Shown piece after piece: positions 34,472-43,578 of a stretch of DNA of 64,000 nucleotides. Numbering within the stretch: position 1 is the first letter of the stretch; every line of letters begins with the position of its first letter. The position numbers were made by a program, and so were the translations under genes. The notes under the pieces were generated by a model that searched no databases, had not been told where the DNA came from, and was given only the letters and a program-made list of their open reading frames with translations. Source of the stretch: Segatella copri (lineage in GTDB: Bacteria > Bacteroidota > Bacteroidia > Bacteroidales > Bacteroidaceae); assembly GCF_019127135.1 (NCBI RefSeq), contig NZ_JAHOEA010000007.1, positions 1-64,000 of the forward strand. The letters run 5' to 3'.

Positions 34472-36406
34472 ATGAACAAGATATTTTCAAAAGTCTTGGT
34501 AGCTTTGGGAGCTGCAACATTGGTTTCTTGCTCAGACTTCCTTGATCAGAAGTCACCTTCTGAGTTGGAGAACTCTAATGTATATGGTTCTACCTACTAC
34601 ACAGGCTTACGAGTAAACAAGATATATGGCGGTTTGACTCAAGACCGTACATACTCTCAGGACCTCGCCATCGTATGGAATCTGAACAGCGACATCGAAT
34701 TGGTGGATGGTCTTGGAAGTGACGCTACTAACGCTACAAGTGAGCGTGGTAACATGAACTACAATGCCGATCCAGGATGGTCTAAGATTTCTGGCGTGTG
34801 GGATGCACTCTATGGTGTTATTGAAGACGCAAACGACGTTGTTGATGGCGTAAATAACAGCGACCTGTACCAGAATGGTAGCAAGTCAGACAAAGCAACA
34901 ATGGGACGCTATCTCGGTGAGGCTTTAACACTCCGTGCACAGTGCTATCTCGACCTGGTACGTTTCTTCGGTGACGTACCTTTCAAGGCAGAGTCATCAA
35001 AATCAGACCTTTCCAATGCATACCTTTATAAAATGGATCGCGACAGCATCCTTGACAGCTTAATGGTAAATCTTGATGAAGCCATCGAACTTCTTCCTTG
35101 GGCAGGTCAAGAAGGATACACTACAGAGCATGCAACTAAGGGTTATGCACATGGTCTCTTGGCACAGATTGCCTTGACACGTGCAGGATATGCTATCCGC
35201 GAAAAAGCGAAGGAAGGCTACGAGACTGCAACTTACACAGACGCAACCTACCCTACACAGCGTCCAGGTGCCGCTAAGTGTAAGGAACTGTATGAGATTG
35301 CACTCAAGCATCTCAGTGCTATCATCAAGAGTGGTTCACACAAATTGAATCCATCATTCGAAAATGAATGGTATCTCTTGAACCAGCTGACTCTCGACAA
35401 GACCTATCAGGAAAACCTCTTCGAGATACCTATGGGTAGCAATGTTACTGGTGAGTTGGGTTATACAGTTGGTGTACGCTTGAATGGCGTTACTACAGAA
35501 TATGGTTATGGTAACTCTACTGGTAAATTGAAGTTGACAGCGCCTCTCCTCTACTCTTACGACAAGGCAGACCAGCGTCGTGACGTTACAGTAGCAGCAT
35601 TCGAGATTAAGCAGGATGGTAAGAAGACTGTAGAGAGCATGCTTGGCAACGCTCCATTTGGTCTTTATTGCGGTAAGTGGGATGCTCGCAAGATGAACGA
35701 CAAGTGGTTGGCAGACAACTTGAAGGCAACAGCTAAGCACACCACAGGTATTAACCCTGTCGTGATGCGCTACTCTCAGATTCTGCTTTGGTACGCTGAG
35801 GTTATGAACGAGTTGGCTGGTCCTACAGGTCGTTATGATGGTGACGCAGGTATGACTGCACTTCAGGCTCTTGCAGAAGTACACGACCGTGCTTTCAGCG
35901 ACAAGGCTTTGGCAAACCACTACATCAACAACATTCCTAAAACCAAGGAAGGTCTGTTCGAAGCAATCGTACAGGAGAACGCTTGGGAGTTTGCTGGAGA
36001 AGGTTACCGCAAATGGGATTTGATTCGCTGGAATCTCTTGGCTCAGAAGATTCAGGAGTTCAAGGATACTTATATCCAGGACTTGACTGACAAGAAATAT
36101 CAGGAGAAGATTTACTTCAACTATACTGATGACACAAAGACCAAGATTGACATGAGCAGTGTAACTTGGTATGGTCTCGCCGGAGATGAGTCTGAATCAG
36201 ACTTTACTGGTAGTGCAGATAGCTTTGGCAAGTCTAGCTTGACAAGCGGCAAGGATACTCAGGTAAACACTAACTTGCCTTCTATCAGCAGTGGTCTTGT
36301 AGGCGACAATGTACCTGTTAAGAACAGATACCTCATGCCTATTGCATCTACCACAATCTCTGCATCAAATGGTCATTTGTACAATTCTTATGGCTATAAC
36401 GATTAG
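34472..36406 (+). CDS. susD: SusD/RagB-type nutrient-binding lipoprotein (first pair)
   Basis: A 644-residue surface lipoprotein with a lipobox (LVSCSDFLDQKSPSELENS, Cys at about 20). Helical TPR-like segments and the conserved YRKWDLIRWNLLAQKI stretch (about 515) identify the SusD/RagB family. It captures glycans over the SusC barrel. It is longer than the usual ~550 residues, with extra sequence near the end (about 560-610). It is tightly linked to susC upstream and to the DUF4957/DUF5123-type gene downstream (26-bp gap). Confidence 0.93.
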   Translation: MNKIFSKVLVALGAATLVSCSDFLDQKSPSELENSNVYGSTYYTGLRVNKIYGGLTQDRTYSQDLAIVWNLNSDIELVDGLGSDATNATSERGNMNYNADPGWSKISGVWDALYGVIEDANDVVDGVNNSDLYQNGSKSDKATMGRYLGEALTLRAQCYLDLVRFFGDVPFKAESSKSDLSNAYLYKMDRDSILDSLMVNLDEAIELLPWAGQEGYTTEHATKGYAHGLLAQIALTRAGYAIREKAKEGYETATYTDATYPTQRPGAAKCKELYEIALKHLSAIIKSGSHKLNPSFENEWYLLNQLTLDKTYQENLFEIPMGSNVTGELGYTVGVRLNGVTTEYGYGNSTGKLKLTAPLLYSYDKADQRRDVTVAAFEIKQDGKKTVESMLGNAPFGLYCGKWDARKMNDKWLADNLKATAKHTTGINPVVMRYSQILLWYAEVMNELAGPTGRYDGDAGMTALQALAEVHDRAFSDKALANHYINNIPKTKEGLFEAIVQENAWEFAGEGYRKWDLIRWNLLAQKIQEFKDTYIQDLTDKKYQEKIYFNYTDDTKTKIDMSSVTWYGLAGDESESDFTGSADSFGKSSLTSGKDTQVNTNLPSISSGLVGDNVPVKNRYLMPIASTTISASNGHLYNSYGYND

Positions 36407-36432
36407 TACGAACTGTTAATAATAGAAACAAG

Positions 36433-38145
36433 ATGAAAATAAAGAATATATTTGGAATGTCATTGGCCTTCTTGGCCATGACTCCAATGGTTTCTTGTAC
36501 AGATAAGAACGACTGGGAAGTTGACAGTGCTCACGACCGCTTGTTTGGTGTCAAGAGTTCTGCTTTGTCTGTTGACACAGATGACGACCAACCAACCAAG
36601 ATTGCAATCAACTTCTCTGCTTATGACAAGAACACAGAATACTACATCGTAGAGTTGAGCACAGACTCTCTTTATGATGACGTACCTATGGGAGGTGAGA
36701 ACGCAAGAATCTTCGGTGAAGACAAAAGCATCACATCTGCTCCAGTTGACATTAACAACCTGGAAGAATACACCAAGTACTACATGCGTGTAAAAGCTAT
36801 GTCTTCAACCAAGGCTGAATCAAAATGGGTATATTATAAGGATGGCGACTCTTTCCGTACTCCAGGTATCCTTCACGATGTTTTGGAGAAAGACCGCTTG
36901 GACGATAACATCCGCTTGACATGGATTCCAGGTTCTAACGTAACCACTCTTCGCTATACTTATAAGGATAGCGAGGGAGAAATCCAGACTGAGGACATCG
37001 CTCTGACAGATGCTGACCGCGAAGCTGGTGAGTATAAAATTACAGGTTTGAACTCAAATCGTTCATATACATTTAGCTTACTCAATGGTGAGAAAGTTCG
37101 TGGTTCCAAGACTGTGAAGACAGCCAAGGGATTACCTTCTGCAGATTACACTGTAAGATTGAACGAAGACCGTACAGTCATCACAAATGAAGACATCGAA
37201 GAGTGGGCTAATAAGGCATTCGAGAAGATGGAAGGTGCTTCTAATGTATCTATCACATTAGGTATCCCGGCAGGTAAGACTATCGACTTGGGTACTTCAG
37301 AAAAGGCAATCAGCATCCCTGAGGGTGTTTCTATCTCATTCTTCGGTAGAGCTGGTGAAAAGGCAACACTGAATGTAAAGAAGGCTGTATCTGTAGCAGG
37401 AAATCATGGTTACATCAGCTTTGAACACGTAAATATTGATGGACTTCAGAACACAGATGAAGGCATTTCAGGCTGCCAATATTTCATCAATGAAGATAAA
37501 GCTTGCGATATCGATTCTTTGGGATTCACAGAATGCAATATCAGCAACATGGAAAGAGCACTTGTTAACTTCAAGGCTTCTTCTGGTCAATCAGTAAACC
37601 TGCTTATCATTGACAATTGTATTTCAAATAATCATGGTACAGGTGGTTATGCATTCATTTGCATGAACAAGGGTATGGACAAGATTAACAACATCAAGTT
37701 TGTTAACTCTACATTCTCAAACATCAGTCTTGGAAAGAGTAGTGTCTTCGATTTATCAAAGGCGAAATCTTCTACAACCATAGACATAAATGCATGTACT
37801 TTCTACAATGTAGTTGGCGCAGATGGCTATTTCATCAATGCAAAAGATGCAAAACAAGGAATTAAAATTAAGATGAATAAGACAATCCTTGCAAAGACAG
37901 CCAATCCAAATGCTAGAGGTATCCAAGCTTGGGATTTGGACGCTAAAAAGAATGGTGTAGTAAAACCTGATGCAACAGCTACATACCAGACCACAGACTT
38001 CAGTTTCTACAAAAACTCTTTTGAAGTTAACAAACTTGAAGTAGCATCTGGCTCAGCGTTCAAAAATGCAGCCAATGGCGAATTCTATCTCAAAAACTCA
38101 ATCTTGGAGAAGGAAAAGGTAGGTGACCCACGTTGGATTAGATAA
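36433..38145 (+). CDS. Surface lipoprotein of DUF4957/DUF5123 type
   Basis: A 570-residue lipoprotein with lipobox MVSCTDKNDW (Cys near 22). Residues about 25-230 look like two fibronectin-III-like beta domains (TEYYIVELSTDSLY; NVTTLRYTYKD). From about 240 to the end, repeated Ile/Asn-rich strands (LLIIDNCISNNHGTGGYAFI, IKFVNSTFSNISLG) predict a right-handed beta-helix. The terminal GDPRW is typical of DUF5123 proteins. Such proteins follow SusCD in Bacteroidota pectin loci and probably bind polysaccharide outside the cell. Catalysis is not indicated. A terminator follows at 38171-38197. Confidence 0.8.
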   Translation: MKIKNIFGMSLAFLAMTPMVSCTDKNDWEVDSAHDRLFGVKSSALSVDTDDDQPTKIAINFSAYDKNTEYYIVELSTDSLYDDVPMGGENARIFGEDKSITSAPVDINNLEEYTKYYMRVKAMSSTKAESKWVYYKDGDSFRTPGILHDVLEKDRLDDNIRLTWIPGSNVTTLRYTYKDSEGEIQTEDIALTDADREAGEYKITGLNSNRSYTFSLLNGEKVRGSKTVKTAKGLPSADYTVRLNEDRTVITNEDIEEWANKAFEKMEGASNVSITLGIPAGKTIDLGTSEKAISIPEGVSISFFGRAGEKATLNVKKAVSVAGNHGYISFEHVNIDGLQNTDEGISGCQYFINEDKACDIDSLGFTECNISNMERALVNFKASSGQSVNLLIIDNCISNNHGTGGYAFICMNKGMDKINNIKFVNSTFSNISLGKSSVFDLSKAKSSTTIDINACTFYNVVGADGYFINAKDAKQGIKIKMNKTILAKTANPNARGIQAWDLDAKKNGVVKPDATATYQTTDFSFYKNSFEVNKLEVASGSAFKNAANGEFYLKNSILEKEKVGDPRWIR

Positions 38146-38170
38146 ATTCAATCAAACTATATTTAAATAA

Positions 38171-38197
38171 AGTGCAATGCCCCATCGGCGTTGCACT
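38171..38197 (+). terminator. Terminator of the first SusCD operon
   Basis: AGTGCAATGCC and GGCGTTGCACT around a 5-base loop, followed by TTTTTTTG. The stem resembles that at 30821-30867 (same AGTGCAA base). Confidence 0.85.
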
Positions 38198-38251
38198 TTT
38201 TTTGTTTCTCTCCCTCTCCCCCACCACTCACAAAACTTTTTTTGTTAATTT

Positions 38252-38283
38252 CTTGGAAGTTACGAAAGAAAAGCGTATCTTTG
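38252..38283 (+). promoter_or_regulatory. Promoter of the Rpn/PDDEXK_2 gene
   Basis: CTTG (38252-38255), a 20-base spacer and TATCTTTG (38276-38283), about 33 bases before the ATG. Confidence 0.7.
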
Positions 38284-38315
38284 CAGCGTAATATTAAGAA
38301 ATAAAAGAAAAGAGA

Positions 38316-39269
38316 ATGAACGGAGAAAACTATATAAGATTTGACTGGGCGATGAAACGCCTGCTGCGCAACAAGGCTAACTATGTTGTGCTCGAGGGTT
38401 TCCTGTCTTCATTACTTGGAAAGAAATTTAAGATTCACCGCTTCCTGGAGAGCGAAAGTAACCAAGAAGACGAAGACGATAAATATAACCGAGTAGATAT
38501 TCTGGCAGAAAGCGAGGATGAACAGTTATGCATCATTGAAGTACAAAATAGTCGTGAGCATACTTATTTCCATCGCATGCTCTATGGTGTATCTAAGGCA
38601 ATAACAGAGTATATTGGTCTTGGGAAACCATACGAAGCGGTTCGCAAGGTGTATTCCATTAACATCGTCTATTTCGAACTAGGACAAGGAAAAGATTATG
38701 TGTACCATGGTAAAACCGAATTCATCGGCGAACACGAACCACACGACATTCTGAAACTCTCCATCCGACAGAACGAGAAATTCTTTGGCATCAAGGATAA
38801 AGATTTAAAACTTAGAAAGAGCCCTGGCGACTTGTTCCCTGAGTACTACATACTACGTGTCAATGATTTTGACAAGATAGCAACTACCCCTCTTGACGAA
38901 TGGATAGAATTTCTGAAAACAGGCTCAATCAGCTCCGAAGCCACTGCTGCAGGATTACCAGAAGCACGTGAGCGACTTCGTGTGGATTCACTCTCACAAG
39001 AAGACAAGCAAGCTTATTACCGACATCTAGAAGCTGTTAGACATATGAAAAGCCTATTCGACACTAGCCGTGACGAGGGATTTCAAGATGGCTTAATGGA
39101 AGGAAGAGCAGAAGGAAGAGCAGAAGGAAGAGCAGAAGGAAGAGCAGAAGGGGAAAAAGAAAAAGCCCTAAACATCGCTCTCAAACTTCTTGCTTTCAAC
39201 ACACCAATCGACATCATTTCCCAATCCACTGGATTAACTGTTGAAGAGATTAAAAAATTGAAACAATAA
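38316..39269 (+). CDS. Rpn/PDDEXK_2-family nuclease (recombination-promoting or transposase-like)
   Basis: A 317-residue protein of the family annotated as 'Rpn family recombination-promoting nuclease/putative transposase'. It shows FDWAMKRLLRNKANYVVLEG at the start and a nuclease core YNRVDILAESEDEQLCIIEV followed by QNS (about 50-73), giving the D-x(n)-E-x-Q pattern. It continues HRMLYGVSKAITEYI and ends in a helical tail. Near residues 262-278 are four copies of a 12-bp repeat (39099-39146) coding (E)GRA units, then a charged helix and an HTH-like end (IDIISQSTGLTVEEIKKLKQ). It has its own promoter. No terminal inverted repeats were seen, so it is not shown to be mobile. It sits between two SusCD sets. 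Confidence 0.85.
   Translation: MNGENYIRFDWAMKRLLRNKANYVVLEGFLSSLLGKKFKIHRFLESESNQEDEDDKYNRVDILAESEDEQLCIIEVQNSREHTYFHRMLYGVSKAITEYIGLGKPYEAVRKVYSINIVYFELGQGKDYVYHGKTEFIGEHEPHDILKLSIRQNEKFFGIKDKDLKLRKSPGDLFPEYYILRVNDFDKIATTPLDEWIEFLKTGSISSEATAAGLPEARERLRVDSLSQEDKQAYYRHLEAVRHMKSLFDTSRDEGFQDGLMEGRAEGRAEGRAEGRAEGEKEKALNIALKLLAFNTPIDIISQSTGLTVEEIKKLKQ
39099..39146. repeat. In-frame 12-bp repeat x4
   Basis: GAAGGAAGAGCA four times in tandem, coding EGRA repeats in the nuclease tail. Copy-number change keeps the frame. Confidence 0.85.
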
Positions 39270-39335
39270 TACTATACGAATAATAGAGAGGGTGTGTCAT
39301 AAGTGGGATGACATGCCCTCTTTTTTTCGCTATTT

Positions 39336-39467
39336 CAGCCACTTCAGTCAACTAACTCAGCCACTTCAGGCAGCTAACTCAGCTACTTCTGTCAACTCAT
39401 TCAGTCACTTCTGCCAGCTAATTCAGCCACTTCATTCTGCTAACAAATCCGTCTCATTCTGCTTACG
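39336..39467. repeat. 22-bp tandem array A (about 6 units)
   Basis: Units start at 39336, 39358, 39380, 39402, 39424 and a degenerate one at 39446. The unit begins CAGCCACTTC and ends in a CTAACT-like block. The spacing is exactly 22. No spacer-like unique sequence lies between units. Confidence 0.85.
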
Positions 39468-39470
39468 AAT

Positions 39471-39580
39471 TCGAATCTTCGAGACAACGAAGTCATATCT
39501 TCAAGCCAGCGCAATCGAATCTTCAAGCCAGCGCAGTCGGATCTTTAAGCCAGCGCAGTCGAATCTACAAGCCAGCTGAA
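39471..39580. repeat. 22-bp tandem array B (5 units)
   Basis: Units start at 39471, 39493, 39515, 39537 and 39559. The core is AATCTTCAAGCCAGCGCAG. Its sequence is unrelated to array A but the period is the same. Confidence 0.85.
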
Positions 39581-39655
39581 GCCTCTGACTTTTTATAAAT
39601 AACTGATTAGTCAATCCTCTTTATGCTATTTCTAACTTGTTTTCTTGTGGTGAAA

Positions 39656-39830
39656 GACTTCTGCAGAAGTTTTTTTTCTCAAATATAATGCCACTAATAT
39701 CACACTTAGACTTAACCATCTGATTATAAGCGAATAACGCGTGGCAATAAGGGGTGTTTTTATTGTCACCTTATTGCCACCTGTTACCACGCCCCTGGTA
39801 AGCGGCTCCGCTTGCCGATGTTCCCGAAAT
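39656..39830. other. Hairpin-rich stretch between 22-bp arrays
   Basis: ACTTCTGCAGAAGT followed by TTTTTTT near 39660-39682 is a terminator-like hairpin. GTGGCAATAAGG (39741-39752) and CCTTATTGCCAC (39769-39780) form a perfect 12-bp stem with a 16-base loop. A small AAGCGGCTCCGCTT hairpin follows near 39800-39813. No gene was found in the rest of the gap from 39270 to 40278. Confidence 0.65.
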
Positions 39831-39831
39831 T

Positions 39832-39919
39832 ACGTCACGACGTAGCATCTGAGGCGTCACGACGTAGCAATCGGTGCGTCACGACGCAGTAACAGATACG
39901 TCGCGACGTAATTCCGGCG
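39832..39919. repeat. 22-bp tandem array C (4 units)
   Basis: Units start at 39832, 39854, 39876 and 39898, each opening with (A/G)CGTCACGACGTAG, itself nearly palindromic (CGTCACGACG). GC-rich, unlike arrays A and D. Confidence 0.85.
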
Positions 39920-39931
39920 ACATCCTGCTCA

Positions 39932-40041
39932 CATCAAGTAAGCCTCATTTGAGCTTCAAATAAGCCTCTTTAACCGTTCAAGTAAGCCTCACTTGAACTT
40001 CAAATAAGCCTCAGTTAAACGTTACGTAAGGCTCACTTGCA
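39932..40041. repeat. 22-bp tandem array D (5 units)
   Basis: Units start at 39932, 39954, 39976, 39998 and 40020, with core TTCAAGTAAGCCTCA. Units 2 and 4 (TTCAAATAAGCCTC) resemble each other more than units 1 and 3, suggesting a 44-bp higher-order step. Confidence 0.85.
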
Positions 40042-40124
40042 AGCCTGAATTACACAATTAAAGGCAATATTGTAGTTTACGTTAGATTTTTCAATTATTT
40101 TGTTCGTTGTTTGAGATTTTTCAC

Positions 40125-40132
40125 TACTTTTG
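40125..40132 (+). promoter_or_regulatory. -7 box of the second susC/susD operon
   Basis: TACTTTTG with a TTTG at 40099-40102 (22-base spacer), about 147 bases upstream of the susC ATG. Confidence 0.5.
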
Positions 40133-40278
40133 TAGCAGAAATCAAAAGATTATTATCAAAAATCTAAGATTTCTTATGATCTATTGAGAATCAAACACGA
40201 CTACAACTAATCGCAAATAAGTTCAATTAGACCAAAACTTAACAAGATATAATAATAACCTACAAAACAAACATCGTT

Positions 40279-43200
40279 ATGTATCAACAACTGAAACGTG
40301 CCAGCATGGCACTGACCTTGAGTTCGGTTTGTTTCCTCGCTTTTGCGCAGAAAACAATCCAAGGTACCGTTAAGGATGCTAATGGCGACCCAATGATTGG
40401 TGTAACCATTACTGACCAGAATGGTAAGGCAGGTGGCATCACCGACCTTGACGGTAAGTTTACCATTCAGAACGCAGACCCTAATGCGGTCTTGACTTTC
40501 AGCTACATCGGCTGCAAGCCTAAGAAAGTAAAAGTTGGAAGTCAGAAAACATGGAACATCGTACTTGAAGATGACAATGCAGCCCTTGACGAGGTCGTTG
40601 TCGTTGGTTATGGTACCATGCGTAAACGCGACGTAACTGGTTCTATCGCATCTGTCAACTCAGAAAAGATAGCCGCTCGTGGTACTACCAATCTTGCAGA
40701 GTCTCTGCAGGGTTCTGTTCCTGGTGTCAACATCACCCAGTCTGGTAGCCGCGCAGGTGCAGGCTTCAATATTCAGGTTCGTGGACAGGCTTCTATCAAC
40801 AAGCAGGCACAGCCATTGTATGTTATCGATGGTGTAGTTTGCGACAACATGGACTTCCTGAATCCTGATGATATCGACCGCATCGACGTATTGAAAGATG
40901 CATCTTCTACCGCCATCTATGGTTCCCGTGCCTCTGCCGGTGTCATCATGATTACCACCAAGGGCAGCAAGGGTGCAGACAAGGCACAGAAGGCTACCAT
41001 CTCTTATGACGGATATTATGGTATCAAGAAGTTGGCGCGCATGCCTGAGTTTATGGATGCCAACGAGTTTATGGATTACCGTTTTGCCAGATATACCACG
41101 CTTGATGGAAAGAACTACGATGGCTCAAGCCGCAAGGGTGTGGATGCTGAAGGACATCCACATTACATCATCAAGAATACCGATTTGAATTCTGCCTTCC
41201 TTGCCCGCAAGGGAGCAACCAGCTACAAAGACTCCAAACTTTATGAGCTGATGATGGATCCAAGTTTCGACGGTTACGACTGGAAGAAGATGGTTACCCG
41301 CACTGCCGCCCAGCAAAACCACTTCATCAGTGCTGCCGGTGCTACAGAAAAGGTAAACTACCGTGTAGGTATGGGTTATCAGGGAGAAGAGAACGTATTC
41401 AAAGGCAACGACTATGAGCGTTTCAACTTCAAGGGAGCAATGGATGCCAAGCTCTCCAAGATATTCGAGGCAGGTTTCTCTACCAACATGTCAATGAGCC
41501 GCACCCAGGACATATGTACTGATGGAACTTATTCTCCATACGTGAATGCATTCTATTTTAACCCATTCGTATCTCCAACAGATGCAGATGGCAACCTGAT
41601 TCCTAACCCGGGAGCAAAGGCAGCCTTTGGTTCAGATGCACAGTTTACATCTACATATAACCCGCTCATCGATTTGAATGACGGCAACTACACCAACGAG
41701 ACCAAAATGTACCGACTGATGGGTAACTTCTACCTGCGTGCCAACATCATCAAGGGATTGAAGTTTACAACCACCTTCTCTCCTAACTACTCTCACAAGC
41801 GCCAGGGCATCTTCTATGCTACAGGTCTGAACGAGGGTAACGACGTAGGTTCAACTTACTACCAGAAGAACAAGACCAACTTCGGATCCGTTGCCAATAC
41901 AACCCGTGTAGACTGGACGTGGGACAACCAGTTTGACTACAACCGCACATTTGGCGACCACACCATTGGTGCCATGGCACTGTTCTCACTCTACAAGAGC
42001 AATACAGAATACCAGTATGAAGAAGGCAAGGGTATCGCCAGCGACCATACTACATTCCACAATCTGGGAACAGCCAGTGGCGACAAGACGCTTTCCTCTT
42101 CTTATACTGAGTCATCACTGGAGTCATTCGCTTTCCGTGCCAACTATTCCTACAAGGGCCGTTACATGGCTACAGCTACACTCCGTACCGATGGCAGTTC
42201 ACGCTTCGCAGACGGCAACCGATGGGGCTGGTTCCCTTCTGTAGCTGCTGCATGGCGTATCTCTGATGAAGCTTGGATGAAGCAGTTCAACAACTGGTTA
42301 GACAATGCTAAACTCCGTCTGTCATATGGTGTTACCGGTAACAACAATGTGGGTGACTATGTAACTATCGCTTCTGCTACAGGTCCATCTTATGTAACCA
42401 TAGATGGCAAAGAGGTACAGGGTTATCATCCTAACGGATTGGTAAATACAGAACTCATCTGGGAGAAGGTAAAGGAATTTGATGTAGGTCTCGACCTGAG
42501 TTTCCTGAAAAACCGCATCAATGTAACAGCCGACTTCTACAACCGTCTTTCTGATGGTCAGATTATGTCACGTTCAGTGCCTATCGAAACTGGTGAGAAG
42601 ACTTCAACCTTCAATGTAGGTTCTGTCCAGAACAGAGGTATTGAACTCGGTTTGAACTTTAACATCATCAACAAGAAAGACTTCTCCTGGAGTGCGAATG
42701 TAAACTTCGCCCGCAACTGGAACAAGATTAAGGAGTTGAGTAATGGTAAGGTTGATGAGGTAGCCAACAACTGGTTTATCGGCGAACCACTGAATGTACT
42801 CCGTGACTATACCCATACCGATGTCATCACCGACAAGGGTGTAACCATGCACACCATGAATGGTGACAAGCATTATACCCTGAAGGAATTCTACGAGAAG
42901 TATGGCACTAAGTATAAGTGGTATGAAGGTCAGATGGCAGTAAACGACTGGAACGATGACGGTAAGATTGACGACAACGATAAGCAGATTTATGGCTGCA
43001 CAGATCCTCGCTGGACAGGTAGTTTCACTACCAATGTTTACTTCAAGGGCTTCGACTTCTCTATCATGTTCTATACAAAGAGCGGATTCTGGTCACGCAG
43101 CTACTTCCATGAGAAGTATATGAAGTATGGCGACCGTGGTAATGCCCACATGCAACTGGATTACTACATACCAAAGGGAGCACCAATCATCGATCATGCA

Positions 43201-43554
43201 ACAGGTGAGATTACAACCGCCACAGAGACCCACTACGGAAAGTATCCTTATCCAAACAACAGCGATACTTCGATGGGTGGTTACTTCGGTGACAAGGGTT
43301 CAGCCAAGGGAGAAGGTTTCCAGTATCAGAAGACCTCTTTCACCAAGGTTAAGAACATTACCCTGGGTTACACATTGCCTAAGAGCGTAGTAAACAAGGC
43401 AGGTATCAGAAATCTCCGTGTTTATGTAAACGTTCTGAACCCATTCTGCTTCACCAACTACAAGGGCTTCGACCCAGAGTGGGCATCACAGAATCTGCAG
43501 AATGGCGGTCCATCATCTGTAACCTACCAGTTTGGTGTAAATCTTAAGTTCTAA
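40279..43554 (+). CDS. susC: SusC/RagA-type TonB-linked outer-membrane transporter (second pair)
   Basis: A 1091-residue outer-membrane transporter. The signal peptide ends near FA-QK (residue 24). It continues with the carboxypeptidase-like domain (IQGTVKDANGDPMIGVTITD), the plug with VVVVGYGTMRKRDVTGSIAS, and the signature PLYVIDGVVCDNMDFLNPDD then RIDVLKDASSTAIYGSRAS. The barrel ends FGVNLKF. It is clearly diverged from the first SusC, so the two pairs probably take up different fragments. susD follows 24 bp later. Expression context (array D and a weak promoter) differs from the first operon. Confidence 0.95.
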   Translation: MYQQLKRASMALTLSSVCFLAFAQKTIQGTVKDANGDPMIGVTITDQNGKAGGITDLDGKFTIQNADPNAVLTFSYIGCKPKKVKVGSQKTWNIVLEDDNAALDEVVVVGYGTMRKRDVTGSIASVNSEKIAARGTTNLAESLQGSVPGVNITQSGSRAGAGFNIQVRGQASINKQAQPLYVIDGVVCDNMDFLNPDDIDRIDVLKDASSTAIYGSRASAGVIMITTKGSKGADKAQKATISYDGYYGIKKLARMPEFMDANEFMDYRFARYTTLDGKNYDGSSRKGVDAEGHPHYIIKNTDLNSAFLARKGATSYKDSKLYELMMDPSFDGYDWKKMVTRTAAQQNHFISAAGATEKVNYRVGMGYQGEENVFKGNDYERFNFKGAMDAKLSKIFEAGFSTNMSMSRTQDICTDGTYSPYVNAFYFNPFVSPTDADGNLIPNPGAKAAFGSDAQFTSTYNPLIDLNDGNYTNETKMYRLMGNFYLRANIIKGLKFTTTFSPNYSHKRQGIFYATGLNEGNDVGSTYYQKNKTNFGSVANTTRVDWTWDNQFDYNRTFGDHTIGAMALFSLYKSNTEYQYEEGKGIASDHTTFHNLGTASGDKTLSSSYTESSLESFAFRANYSYKGRYMATATLRTDGSSRFADGNRWGWFPSVAAAWRISDEAWMKQFNNWLDNAKLRLSYGVTGNNNVGDYVTIASATGPSYVTIDGKEVQGYHPNGLVNTELIWEKVKEFDVGLDLSFLKNRINVTADFYNRLSDGQIMSRSVPIETGEKTSTFNVGSVQNRGIELGLNFNIINKKDFSWSANVNFARNWNKIKELSNGKVDEVANNWFIGEPLNVLRDYTHTDVITDKGVTMHTMNGDKHYTLKEFYEKYGTKYKWYEGQMAVNDWNDDGKIDDNDKQIYGCTDPRWTGSFTTNVYFKGFDFSIMFYTKSGFWSRSYFHEKYMKYGDRGNAHMQLDYYIPKGAPIIDHATGEITTATETHYGKYPYPNNSDTSMGGYFGDKGSAKGEGFQYQKTSFTKVKNITLGYTLPKSVVNKAGIRNLRVYVNVLNPFCFTNYKGFDPEWASQNLQNGGPSSVTYQFGVNLKF

Positions 43555-43578
43555 TCTCATTAAATGAAGTAAACAATT

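Noticed and set aside
38316..39269. Insertion sequence around the PDDEXK_2 gene
   Set aside because: No terminal inverted repeats or target duplications were seen; family names containing 'transposase' do not prove mobility.
39292..39579. 95-codon ORF across 22-bp arrays A and B
   Set aside because: The frame is open only because the repeats lack stops; there is no ribosome site and the peptide simply reflects the repeat units.
39336..40041. CRISPR array
   Set aside because: The units abut without unique spacers, diverge from each other, and no cas gene is near.
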